Positions 55,600 to 64,000 of a DNA stretch of 64,000 nucleotides are shown one piece after another. The position numbers were made by a program, and so were the translations under genes. The stretch spans positions 518,883 to 582,882 of the forward strand of contig NRSV01000012.1 in NCBI GenBank assembly GCA_002286855.1, written 5' to 3'. Positions within the stretch are counted from its first letter, which is position 1. Each line of letters starts with the position of its first letter. This stretch comes from Bipolaris cookei (lineage: Eukaryota; Ascomycota; Dothideomycetes; Pleosporales; Pleosporaceae). A model generated the notes under the pieces. That model ran no database searches and had not been told where the DNA came from. It saw only the letters and a list, made by a program, of their open reading frames with translations.

Positions 55600-56307
55600 A
55601 TGCGGCTTGAAGGCGCAAAGTTAAGGCCTCTTCATAGGCGAGTAGTTAATACTAAGGCTAAAGAACCATGGATATTTCAACACGGCACTAGCCTAGAACA
55701 TGAGGGTGCGCGATATTGGCTCTGTAAGCTTTGCCACCTGAAGAAAAGTTACTCGACGGCTCTATATTCGGCAGCTGGGACTACTCACGCAGCGAAGCAC
55801 TTAACCCGTAAGCACCGCATCTCTTCATCAGGTGAACTTCCGGATCTGCCTGCCAATCCCTTTTTACTTGCGGCATCGTCAGGAACATATAGGGCACCTC
55901 TGCCGTGTCAATCTGGCGCTGAATCAGGGCTTCCTTCGCGTTTCAATGAGTCCATGTGGAAAGCCCAGTTCGTCGACTGGATTATTCTGGAAGATGTCAC
56001 TCTTCGTCAGGCATCTAGTAAACGTCTTCAGTGGTTAATACTAAATGGCAGCGAGCTCGCTAGTCAGTTACTGCCCAAGTCCCACGCGTCTGTATCAACT
56101 TGGATTCATGATGCGTTCCAGAGGCGCTGGAAGATCATCTTCGACCTAGTCAAAAACGCGAAAAGTTTGGTGCACTTGAGCCTCGATCTATGGACCGCTT
56201 CTAATGGGTTTAACTATATTGGCATTGTGAGTCACTTTATCGACGGTAAGGACTTAAAACGTGACGTACGGCTTGATATCGTAGTAGATTCGATGTACGG
56301 GTGCTAG
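55600..56307 (+). pseudogene. hAT transposase, N-terminal part only
   Basis: 235 codons from ATG 55600. It contains a BED-type zinc finger (WLCKLCHLKKSYS...THAAKHLTRKH), then DVTLRQASSKRLQWLI and VHLSLDLWTASNGFNYIGIVSHFID, which is the start of the hAT catalytic core with its first Asp. It stops at TAG 56305-56307; the rest of the catalytic domain and the dimerisation region are missing. It lies within the TSD-bounded element 53160-56515, so it is that element's own transposase after a large deletion. Frames between 55297 and 55578 may be its degraded 5' leader. Confidence 0.8.
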
Positions 56308-57039
56308 TATAATACAAACTTAGGGCGCTCTAGATAGTTGACTTTTTAGGCAGCCCGCTAACTTGTTTAAGTTAAGCTGTCAAACCTGATCAAACTCAAA
56401 TCGACGGGCGACATTCTATCAAACCGACTCAAACCGACCGACGAGGCCTACCTGTTAAATCAAACCGATCGACGGAAGCCTCCGGTTTGAGTCGGTCGGT
56501 TTATTGACCACACTGGTTACCGTCGGGCAAGCGGGCTTGATATCCCAGATGAGCCAGATTTCAGCCCTGTACTCTTCCAGCTGTTGTTGCACATTGTGCC
56601 ATCCAATGTTGTTGTCGGAAAACCTAATTTTAAAAGATTTTTTTCCATTTTCTCCAACACCCAAATCAACAATAAAATCATTCTACCACCCCCCTCTATG
56701 AAAACACGTTTAAGCATTGACACAATGCAAGAGCTTGCTTTTCTCTCTCTTCTGTGCTTGATGGTGATTTTTTATTTTCAAATTTATGCGCATTGCATTG
56801 ACATGAACTGTGAGAAACGGGCATATTATTTTTAGCTAAATCCATCCAGCTGCATCCCCAGCTCTTCGATCGGCCGAACGAGCAGCTCAAGCGGATCGAT
56901 ATAGTTCGGGTCTATCCTCTCGCAATGCCCAAAGCATTGAACCATTTCTTCGCTTAGTTGAGCGGGCGTTGCATGCTGCTGTAGCAAATGCCTGTCAAGG
57001 CTCACGACCCTACTGCAGTGCTGCTTGCAATCATGCACC

Positions 57040-57790
57040 CCATACCGCATGTTCTTGCGCGTCCGGCCCCTTAAATACTGGCACTTGCTCTTGCCGGGCA
57101 GCCCTGTGATGTCTAAAAACTTGCTTTTCTCCTTGGGCTTCAGCGTCACAGTCAAATATACCATCTGCGTCTCACCCTCAGCAGTCCCCGCAGTCCTCGC
57201 AGTCCTAGCTGCCGGTTGCGGAACCCCTTGAGCGAGTCAAGTATAGTATGGCATTCATCCAACGCTTTCCAATCCGGCCGGCCCATAGCCCGTTCCCGGT
57301 TGATGTAGTGCCCAAATGCCTCGCCCGCAGCCGCTTCGGGTGTCACAAACATAATCTGCACACTCATGTACGGACGCCGACTATCCCAATCCCCAACTCG
57401 TCACACCGTGCCTTCATGTCAAACCGCAGCCCACCAATGGCACCACCACAACCCTTACCCCGCTTGGCACCGATGCTGGCAGCATGAACAGCACGCTCCT
57501 GCCAGCCCCAATCCCCATAATCACCACAACAGGACGCTCATACTGCATAATCGTCTGCATCGCTGGCCGCTGTACACTGCAAAACTGCGCCTTGCGCCCT
57601 AACAGCCACTGTGGCTCACCGTCCACGTCCACCAATGCTCCTGCAAATGATCAAAATACGCGGCCATGGTGTCAATACACCTCGACACGCGTCGTCTCCG
57701 GCTCAATCTTAAACCAACCCCTTTTTCGCTGGATTATGTCGTCACGTTCTCCGTTTTAACCTGTCCTTTCTATACCGAATGGGCGAAACC
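57040..57790 (-). pseudogene. Second RecQ-type helicase fragment, upstream of the first
   Basis: Minus strand, in more than one frame: QWLLGRKAQFCSVQRPAMQTIMQ, GIGAGRSVLFMLPASV (a P-loop in which the Lys is Arg), VQIMFVTPEAAAGEAFGHYINRERAMG, LDECHTILDSLKGFRNRQ (DECH box) and MVYLTVTLKPKEKSKFLDITGLPGK (motif III as TVT). It is a different copy from the one downstream, since both carry the same helicase motifs, and the two lie head to tail. Frameshifts and the P-loop change show it is dead. Confidence 0.65.
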
Positions 57791-58079
57791 ACGGTGTGAC
57801 CTGGATGTGATCTCTGGGCCCCGATGCAGCGGGCGACGTTTCGCGTAACACCACGGACTACTAGCAAAACGTGACGAAACAAATGGTAATTTCACGTGCG
57901 CACTTCACTTGTGTGCAATGCCTTGTTGAACGGATTGATAGGTCGTGCAACGCCGCAGCAACACCAAAACCACTAGGGCAAAAATGAGGCTGTAAAGCCA
58001 CACATGATAACTATACATACGAGATATTGTGTTGGAGTTGTATATAGAGGCTTGCAATTATTTTGTACTAGTTATATTT
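57791..58079. other. Unassigned sequence
   Basis: No coding sequence seen. It may be the 5' region of the helicase relic or the end of element C3. Confidence 0.35.
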
Positions 58080-60062
58080 ACTTGGAGTTTTGATGGTACG
58101 GCCACTTGTCCTAGTTTTAGCTGGAGCAGCTGGTGCAGCCTCTGTGGACGCCGCGGTAGCTGTAGAACAACTACCACGTTTCTATAGCTTAATACATGAT
58201 GAAGATACGGCTGGAACTTTGCGCTTCCTGTTCTGGGTAGTTTGAGACGCTCCTTTGGTGGTTTGGGCTTCGACTCGGGCTGCTCGAGTAGCTGCTTTTT
58301 CCGCTCTCTCCTTCACCCTCACTACTTTGGCTGCCTCTATCTTCACACATCTCTCCTCTGCCTCCTGTTGCCGAAGGAGCTTAACAGCAGCAGCTTGAGT
58401 CTTTTATTAGTTTTTATAAGCTGCTGCTCGTGCTTTTCCTATCGTTTCACTATCTCCCGTGCACGTGCTTCTCTAAGCTTACGTGGAGACCAGAAGACGG
58501 CACCACCGTGGTACTCCTGTCTCTGCAGTACATCAAGAGACTTACTATACTTCTTTTCCCCTTTCTTAGTAGTAAGAACCTCTTTTATCCCGTTGAGTCC
58601 ATAGTGTAGTAGCTGGTTTTGGGTAGAGAGATGATGGACTTTAAGACTCAGCTTCTTTGCCTCTACTGACTGGCTGTCGGCTACAGCAGTACGGACTAAC
58701 AGGTCCATCTTTCTCCAGTCAGGGTCAGAGAGACTCAACGGTGAGCTCCGGCCATCTTCAGCCGGCGTGTGGGTAAATCTCTCGAGTATATGCTCTGTTT
58801 CCATTGGCTATACACCAGTAGCTTCAAACGACTTAAGAACCGTCACTGTCTTGAACGCTAATTACCAGGCACTTCAGAATAGTGAGAAGAAGTTGCCTTT
58901 CTTGACTGGGAGCAGTCCCTGGCTCTTGTGGAGGTGGTCTGAGAGCACAGCCGAGTACGCGGTCGAGAGTGGCTTGAACAACACTACGTCGAGCGGCTGT
59001 AGCGTATAAGTAGAGTAAGGTAGAAAATAGCTAATGGTATACAATAAGAGTCGCAGTAATTAAGAAAATCCGGTGTGATATGACTACCGTGGCCATCAGG
59101 TATAATGAGACACCAGTCTCTCCCGCGACGGGCTTTCTACTTCGTACGGCAGTCAGATACCTATTCTAGACACGCTAGACCAATATCATTAACCGTCCAG
59201 CCAGATGGTGATGATGCTACACAGACGTCGTGCTGCCGAGCTTCGATGGAGCTCACCCATGCTGACTGTAGTGAGCTGTTGGCCGACGAGTAGATGAGGC
59301 CCGGCAGCAGAGCCTCCTCATCAGCACAGACAGCTACTTTGAGCGTGATTCAGTCACAAGAGCCATCCTGCAGAGCCGCTGTTACCTCTTTTTTCTCATA
59401 TGAGCGACGGCTGAACACTCGCTTTGAGCGTCCTAGTACACCTAGCATCAGTCTTGCTATCAGTCAGTTGGATCGAGAGACTGAAAACCTAAGTAATTAG
59501 GAAACCCTGGACGGAAACTGGCCTTATCAGGTTTTCAGTCTGTCGATCCAACTGACTGATAGCAAGTCTGCCTAGCATGAAGCCCTTCTCGTCCATATTG
59601 TACGTATGACGCGCTTCTATACCATACTTGACTGTTTTTCCGTGTAGTAGTTTGAAGTAGGCCTCGTAGTTCTCCCTTAAGTCAGCTTTTTGGCAGTTGG
59701 CATCCATAGCAGTGGTCCATTGAGAGACAAGCTGATCGCCGTGTCGGCCGAGAAAGCGCGTAACCCATGCATCGCTTACGGGCTTTGTGGCTATCGATGA
59801 TGCGGAATATCGTATCATCTCTCTCATAGGAAGCAGCCGTCCCTCTGTAAGGCTATCGATATCCTGTACAAGCTCTTGCTCTTGTTGTGAGCCGAATCGT
59901 TGTTGGTTACGGTCTTTAGCTCCCTGTGGGCGCTGACGGCCCTTGTGTCTTTGGGTCCGCGTACTGTTTGATACACCAAAGCGACGAGTAATTTCTCTAT
60001 ATGAGAACGGCCCTCCTAGCTCAATCGATTAAATTACTGCAAGTGCATCATCAAATGGTGCC
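58080..60062 (-). pseudogene. Family C-like transposase relic (C3) with an inserted MITE
   Basis: Minus strand. It starts ATGGCACCATTTGATGATGC near 60062 (MAPFDDALAVI, then a TAA). It shows SYREITRRFGVSNSTRTQRHKG, WVTRFLGRHGDQLVSQWTTAMD, YNMDEKGFMLG (first Asp) up to the MITE insertion, and YHGGAVFWSPRKLREARA near 58505-58450. Stops and frameshifts separate these pieces. It is diverged from both C1 and C2. Confidence 0.75.
59449..59570. mobile_element. hAT-type MITE 4 (target duplication CCTAGCAT)
   Basis: 122 bp with inverted repeats of about 40 bp beginning CAGTCTTGCTATCAGTCAG (partner CAGACTTGC...). CCTAGCAT flanks it at 59441-59448 and 59571-59578. It interrupts the C3 transposase just after the DEKGFMLG motif. 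Confidence 0.92.
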
Positions 60063-60377
60063 ATGATGATGGAGTTACAACGCATTGAAGTTAGTGGCTT
60101 GTCTGGTGTTCTGGTGTTCGTGGGGCGTTGCGCGTGCGGGCACGGTAAGAGGGGCTTCTCCACGCGGGGCAACTCAACTTGTGGAGACGATATAGCAACT
60201 ACTGTATCGCGGGGTATTGTAGGTGTGACTACACTGAAGGTAATGTAACCTTACAGACCTCGCTATTAACAACAGCTGAAAACTGATCTCGGAGAATCTG
60301 TGAACGATCTACAGCCGTACAGTTGAGGGCCAAATGGGGATGTGTGGAGGGGCAGAGCAGCATCGGCTTTACCCTTG
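60063..60377. other. Unassigned sequence, 5' side of C3
   Basis: No gene seen. GC-rich in its first half. Confidence 0.35.
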
Positions 60378-60647
60378 TGTCAGATAACAGCAGCCTAAAC
60401 CGCAGAACCCAGGTGTGGATCGGAGCACCAGGATTCCATATACAGCCAATCGGAGCTCACTGCCAAGACTACCCCAGCCTAAGCTATAACAGGAGGCGTT
60501 TTATCTCACGTGACTAAGTGGTATTTCTTGCTCAGAGGACGCTCCACACGTCTCCGCAATAAGACAACAATCACAGCAAGATCAGTTTAATACAATTAAC
60601 TTTCAAGATCCGTTTCACTGTCCTTGGTAACCCATCGAAATCTTACA
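60378..60647 (+). mobile_element. Solo LTR, family L1 copy 3, diverged (target duplication CCTTG)
   Basis: 270 bp from TGTCAGATAACAGCAGCC to AAATCTTACA, flanked by CCTTG at 60373-60377 and 60648-60652. The outer parts match copies 1 and 2; the middle differs. It ends 162 bp upstream of the hydrolase start codon. Confidence 0.85.
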
Positions 60648-60809
60648 CCTTGTGGGCTTCACCTTATAGAAAATAAGGTAAAAGGTCGAGAATACCAGCT
60701 GGGTGTGAAACGAGAAGTACGAAGATTGATTTCTCTTCCGCTTAACCAATAAATCATTCCCTAGTCACTCCCAAGACTTGGCCCTCTTTGCCCGTCCGTA
60801 CTCATCAAC

Positions 60810-62878
60810 ATGGCCTCGACTGCTACCCACCCACCTAGCGCCGGGCCCAAGATCCAGGAGATGTTTTCTGATGTGATTGTCTCAAAAATCACTCCAGCAT
60901 CGGAACATTGCTTCTATAACTATGACGGCTTCGAGCCAGGGCATCGAGTCCTCGACGTAGGCCATGTCCGGTCCCCTGGACGCAGGCCATTTGGCGTTCG
61001 GACTATTTATGACCGGGATCAAGCGATCACTGTCCGTGATGGAGCACGTTTGTATGGCGACATCTTTCGCCCAGAAACCTCGGATAAGCAGCCGGTCCCA
61101 TGCATACTCCCATGGAGTCCTTACGGTAAGACAGGTACTGGCCCACAGAACTACGACTCTATGGCTCCTTACCGCGCCGGTATTGCACTCGACCGCACAT
61201 CAGGCTATGAAAAGTTTGAAGCCCCAGATCCGGCTGAGTGGGCTGAACGTGGCTATGCTGTAGTCAACGTTGACGCCCGCGGTTCCGGACACAGCGAGGG
61301 TGTCATTGCCTTCTGGGGTAATCAAGAGGCTAACGACATTTACGACGTCATCGACTGGCTTTCTCGTCAGTCTTGGTGTAACGGTTCGGTCGTCATGGCG
61401 GGCAACTCGTGGTTGGCCATCGCCCAGGTCAACTTTGCCTCAAGATTGCACCATCCGGCGCTAAAGGCCATTGCCCCTTGGGAGAGTCTTACCGACATCT
61501 ACCGTCACCTTGTCGCCCGTGGCGGTCGGCCGCACATTCCCAGTTTTCATCGATTGATTTCGGAAGGCTTTGCTGGCCCTGAAGGAGCAGAGAGTGTTTC
61601 TGCCATGCTTCAGAAACATCCTTTGTATGATGATTACTGGGAAGCCAAAAGAATCCCCGTTGAGAAGATTGACAATATCCCAATGTATGTTGTTGCTTCC
61701 TACTCAAGTATGCTTCATTCCTATGGGTCGTTTCAGACGTTTCGACAAGCAAAAACGGAGAAAAAGTGGCTCAGGGTTCATCCATACCAAGAGTGTAAGT
61801 TTCAATGACTAGTCGCTTGCACCTTCTGTCCTATCATCATTATACCGTTCCGTCTTTTCACCAAGTTAAACACCAACATTTTGACTGACTTTTTGTCAAC
61901 TATTAGGGTATGACATTTATCGCTCATCCATCTCGGATGAGCTTCAGCAGTATTTCGACTCCTATTGCAAACCTGACGGTACCACAAATCCTAAGGAATG
62001 GGAATCGTCGACGCCACGAGTGCGACTTTCTCTTCTTGGTTTTGAATCAGACGGAAGTCCCGCCAAAACTGTCATTGAGAGGCCTGAGCATAGCTATCCA
62101 CTTGAAAGACAGGAGCTGCGGACTTTGCACCTCGATGCGGAAACAGGACGGCTTACTCAGGATAAGCCAAACCGGGAAGCAACTAAGTCTTACGAGGGGA
62201 AAAGTTTGAACCATCACCTAGTAAGTCATATCTGGTTTGGTCTTTTATCATCTAGTCCAGCTTGATCCAACCCTTTCTCAACTGTTTTGGGAGCGTGCAT
62301 TCTTACTAATGAAAATCTAGACTTTTACAACATCATTTAAATCTCCTACTGAGCTAGCTGGTTACCCCAAGGCTATTTTACATATGTCCTGTCCGGATCA
62401 CGATGACTTTGACGTCGTCGTGCAGATCCGCAAGATTGACGCCAAAGGCCGGCAGCTATCTCATCTCAACTATCCCTGCCCTGCGCCCATCGACCGGATC
62501 CCCAATGTAAATACAGTCAAGACCTTGGGTCCCCAAGGTTTCCTTCGTGCTTCACACCACGTGTCACTGAATGGGAATGGAGGACCTGTACCTTCCAACG
62601 ATCTCTCTAGGGAGACAGATCCTTTGTACAGTCACCGTACCAGGACACCCATCGTTCCAGGCACCATAATCCGCCTTGAGATACCAATCTGGCCGGTTGG
62701 TATGACCTTTGAAGCCGGAGAGGGAATTGCGTTGAATATCTCGGGCCATGATATGTGTCTCCCTGAGACAGAGTTGTGTCGATTAGCAAAACCAGAGGAT
62801 GAGAATGTTGGGCGGCACCATATCCACACAGGTGGAAAATATGATAGTCACTTGATTATTCCTGTCATTAAAGGTTGA
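60810..62878 (+). CDS. CocE/NonD-family hydrolase (X-Pro dipeptidyl-peptidase S15-like)
   Basis: Serine hydrolase of the alpha/beta class; relatives cleave esters, amides or N-terminal X-Pro dipeptides. Three exons, 60810-61794, 61907-62220 and 62321-62878, with introns of 112 and 100 nt, give 618 aa. Visible are a family-type start of the core (ITVRDGARLYGDIFRP), ILPWSPYGKTG, GYAVVNVDARGSGHSEG, the nucleophile motif GNSWLA (Ser), and a C-terminal jelly-roll part (LEIPIWPVGMTFEAGEGIALNISGHD). No signal peptide is seen. There are no stops or frameshifts, although transposons lie on both sides. The introns are longer than those of the core genes. The ATG at 60810 follows a C-rich leader and is the first in frame. 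Confidence 0.9.
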
Positions 62879-62939
62879 AGGAGCCGGCTGGTAGCTTGGA
62901 GGCTATTGTTGAAAAAAGCGGACGGAGACGTTATTATTA

Positions 62940-63910
62940 ACGTAGCTTACAAGCGAGTGGGCCACCCCACCAACTTTGTACACTCTAAAAGCTATACATA
63001 TCAATGACTCCACCACCACGTGCTCTACAATCTCGAAATGAAGCTGATATATTTCTTGCTATCTCTTCTCTTGATAGCCAGCAGCTAAGTAGCTCTAGAC
63101 GCGCTGCGCTAGCGTATAGTGTTCCAAAATCTACACTCAATGACCGACGCGCTGGCAAGCCTGCCCGACGCGATTGCCAGCCCAATTCAGAGAAGCTTAC
63201 CAAGCTAGAAGAGGAGGTTATAGTTGATCATATACTTGATCTAGATCTACGTGGATTCTCGCCTACCTACGCTGCTGTGCGCGATATGGCTGACAGACTC
63301 CTGGCTGCGCGCGGCACTGGCCAGGTTGGGCAGAAGTGGCCAGCTAACTTTGTCAAGCGTACAGACAGTCTTGCGACGCGTTTTAATCGACCGTATTATA
63401 GGCAGAGAGCCCTATGTGAAGATCCAGTCTTAACTAAGAGCTAGTTTGAGCTTATAGAGCAGACAAAGGCCAAGTACGGCATCTGTGACGAGGACGTCTA
63501 CAACTTTGATGAAGCTGGCTTTATGATGGGCAAGATCACGACTCAGCTTGCTGTTATAGCGTCAGAGAGAAGGACACGGCCAAAAGTTATTCAGCCAGGT
63601 GGTTGTGAGTAGGTAATGATGCTCTCAGCTGAGCTAATGCGCGATCGAATCGCTAGCCTTGAGAAGGCTAATGAAGCAGCAACGAAGCGTAGGCAGCGTA
63701 AAAGAAAGCGGATACAGAAGCAAGGACTGCTAAAAAAGGGAGCTGGAGAGGATCTACTCGCTCAGCGTGAGGCTGATCAGCAGATTGCTCATGAAGAGCG
63801 TCAAGGAGGGGAGCGATCAGGTGTTAGCCGCCAGGCTCTAGCGCGGTGTAGCAGGTATAGAGAGACTGGCCACAATTCGCGTACATGTAGAAAAGATACT
63901 TTAGATAACG
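62940..63910 (+). mobile_element. Family B deletion derivative (B4), right end lost
   Basis: It begins after a TA with ACGTAGCTTACAAGCGAG. The transposase starts at 63004 (MTPPPRALQSRNEADIFLAI) and has a helix-turn-helix and WPANFVKRTDSLATRFNRP. A TAG replaces TGG near 63443. DEAGFMMGK follows, then PGGCE-TAG-V joined to MMLSAELMRDRIASLEKAN, the same joint as in B3. The knuckle reads CSRYRETGHNSRTC, with the second Cys now Tyr. After the end of the frame (near 63910) the sequence changes to another repeat. Confidence 0.8.
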
Positions 63911-64000
63911 TAAAGCACCACCGAGCCGGACACACCACCGAGCCGGACACTTTTTCTTGGCATCACGAACTTCATGTACGAAAACTCGAATTACTCTACA
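63911..64000. repeat. Start of another repeat with tandem CACCACCGAGCCGGACA units
   Basis: Two direct copies of a 17-bp unit (CACCACCGAGCCGGACA) follow the broken end of B4. Repeated subterminal units of this kind are usual at transposon ends, but the window stops too soon to tell. Confidence 0.5.

Larger units (their letters stand above)
53160..56515 (+). mobile_element. hAT element with nested A5 and MITE 3 (target duplication GTTACCGT)
   Basis: The left end CAGTATGGTCAACAAACCG and the right end (inverted) CAGTGTGGTCAATAAACCG are inverted repeats. Both are followed by subterminal repeats of GGTCGGTTTGA. The 8-bp flanks GTTACCGT at 53152-53159 and 56516-56523 are identical. Element A5 (53242-55088) and MITE 3 lie inside. 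A hAT transposase fragment is on the plus strand near the right end. Confidence 0.9.
51950..57040 (-). pseudogene. Telomere-linked RecQ-type helicase, split by a hAT element and mutated
   Basis: Minus strand. The 5' part (57040-56516) shows a Cys/His region (VHDCKQHCSRVVSLDRHLLQQH) and NIGWHNVQQQLEEYRAEIWLIW. The 3.36-kb hAT element lies within it, and the text continues at 53159 with DGNEKKLQLVAKLTKELIERWVCRVATLQQ. The helicase follows: WKQDVGFHSMEQKQALYAV, P-loop VLPTGGGKS (near 52860), VVVNECH (Asp of DECH changed to Asn), FLTATLP, GQKGVLYCPSKGQCERM, and VDYARILYILHAGMTWSMTDFAQASGHGG. Several stops are visible after 52378. These helicases are typical of subtelomeres in filamentous fungi. 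Family placement is from memory of such proteins. Confidence 0.75.

Noticed and set aside
56381..56515. Telomere-like GGTCGGTTTGA repeats
   Set aside because: They are subterminal repeats of the hAT element, present at both of its ends, and do not match TTAGGG.
25193..64000. Starship giant mobile element or a secondary-metabolite cluster
   Set aside because: No tyrosine-recombinase (DUF3435) captain and no polyketide synthase, peptide synthetase or terpene cyclase is visible; the repeats are explained by ordinary transposons.

Overview
This window is nuclear DNA of a filamentous ascomycete. Spliced genes carry short introns (about 46-61 nt, GT..AG), the fungal markers are clear (SUB2, Rfc5, MRS2, a glucokinase-type hexokinase), and the transposons are of the Fot1/pogo, Tc1/mariner, hAT, Tad1-LINE and solo-LTR types common in Dothideomycetes. 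Gene content suggests Pleosporales, but that is inference. Base changes that create stops in transposon and gene relics (CAA/CAG to TAA/TAG, TGG to TAG, CGA to TGA) are the type left by repeat-induced point mutation (RIP), but the damage is light.

Layout. (1) 1-23.3 kb is the gene-bearing core: SUB2 helicase (800-2649), a 5.2-kb non-coding spacer with simple repeats, a ketopantoate-reductase-like protein with a long Pro/Gly-rich tail (7819-10538), a glucokinase-type hexokinase with a possible membrane-anchor extension (11877-13918), a broken tRNA-Lys (about 14.95 kb), a 3.5-kb AT-richer stretch with a solo LTR, Rfc5 (18577-19814, two MCB boxes upstream), a small conserved-looking protein (20080-20514), and MRS2 (20769-22703, minus) divergent from a small DUF1115/Prp3_C-like protein (22844-23227). 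(2) At 23.3-24.6 kb a DUF3176-type membrane protein gene is broken by in-frame stops. (3) From 25.2 kb to the end the DNA is a deep nest of transposons. It holds five copies of a Fot1/pogo family 'A', several of a sister family 'B', three of a third pogo family 'C', a mariner element, a hAT element, a Tad1-type LINE plus two LINE 3' fragments, six solo LTRs and four hAT-type MITEs with perfect 8-bp target duplications.

Only two non-transposon genes inside the nest look intact: a PheA/TfdB-type FAD monooxygenase (45636-47544, minus) and a CocE/X-Pro-dipeptidyl-peptidase-type hydrolase (60810-62878, plus). Each has a solo LTR close upstream. Remains of telomere-linked RecQ-type helicase genes (about 52-58 kb), split by the hAT element, suggest a subtelomeric origin for this part. 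Many insertions can be placed in relative order from their target-site duplications.

Limits. All calls come from reading the sequence; no database search was run. Single Ns at 28144, 31707 and 39584 and a 77-N run at 26802-26878 mark places where the assembly should not be trusted. The three single Ns lie in the repeat region.
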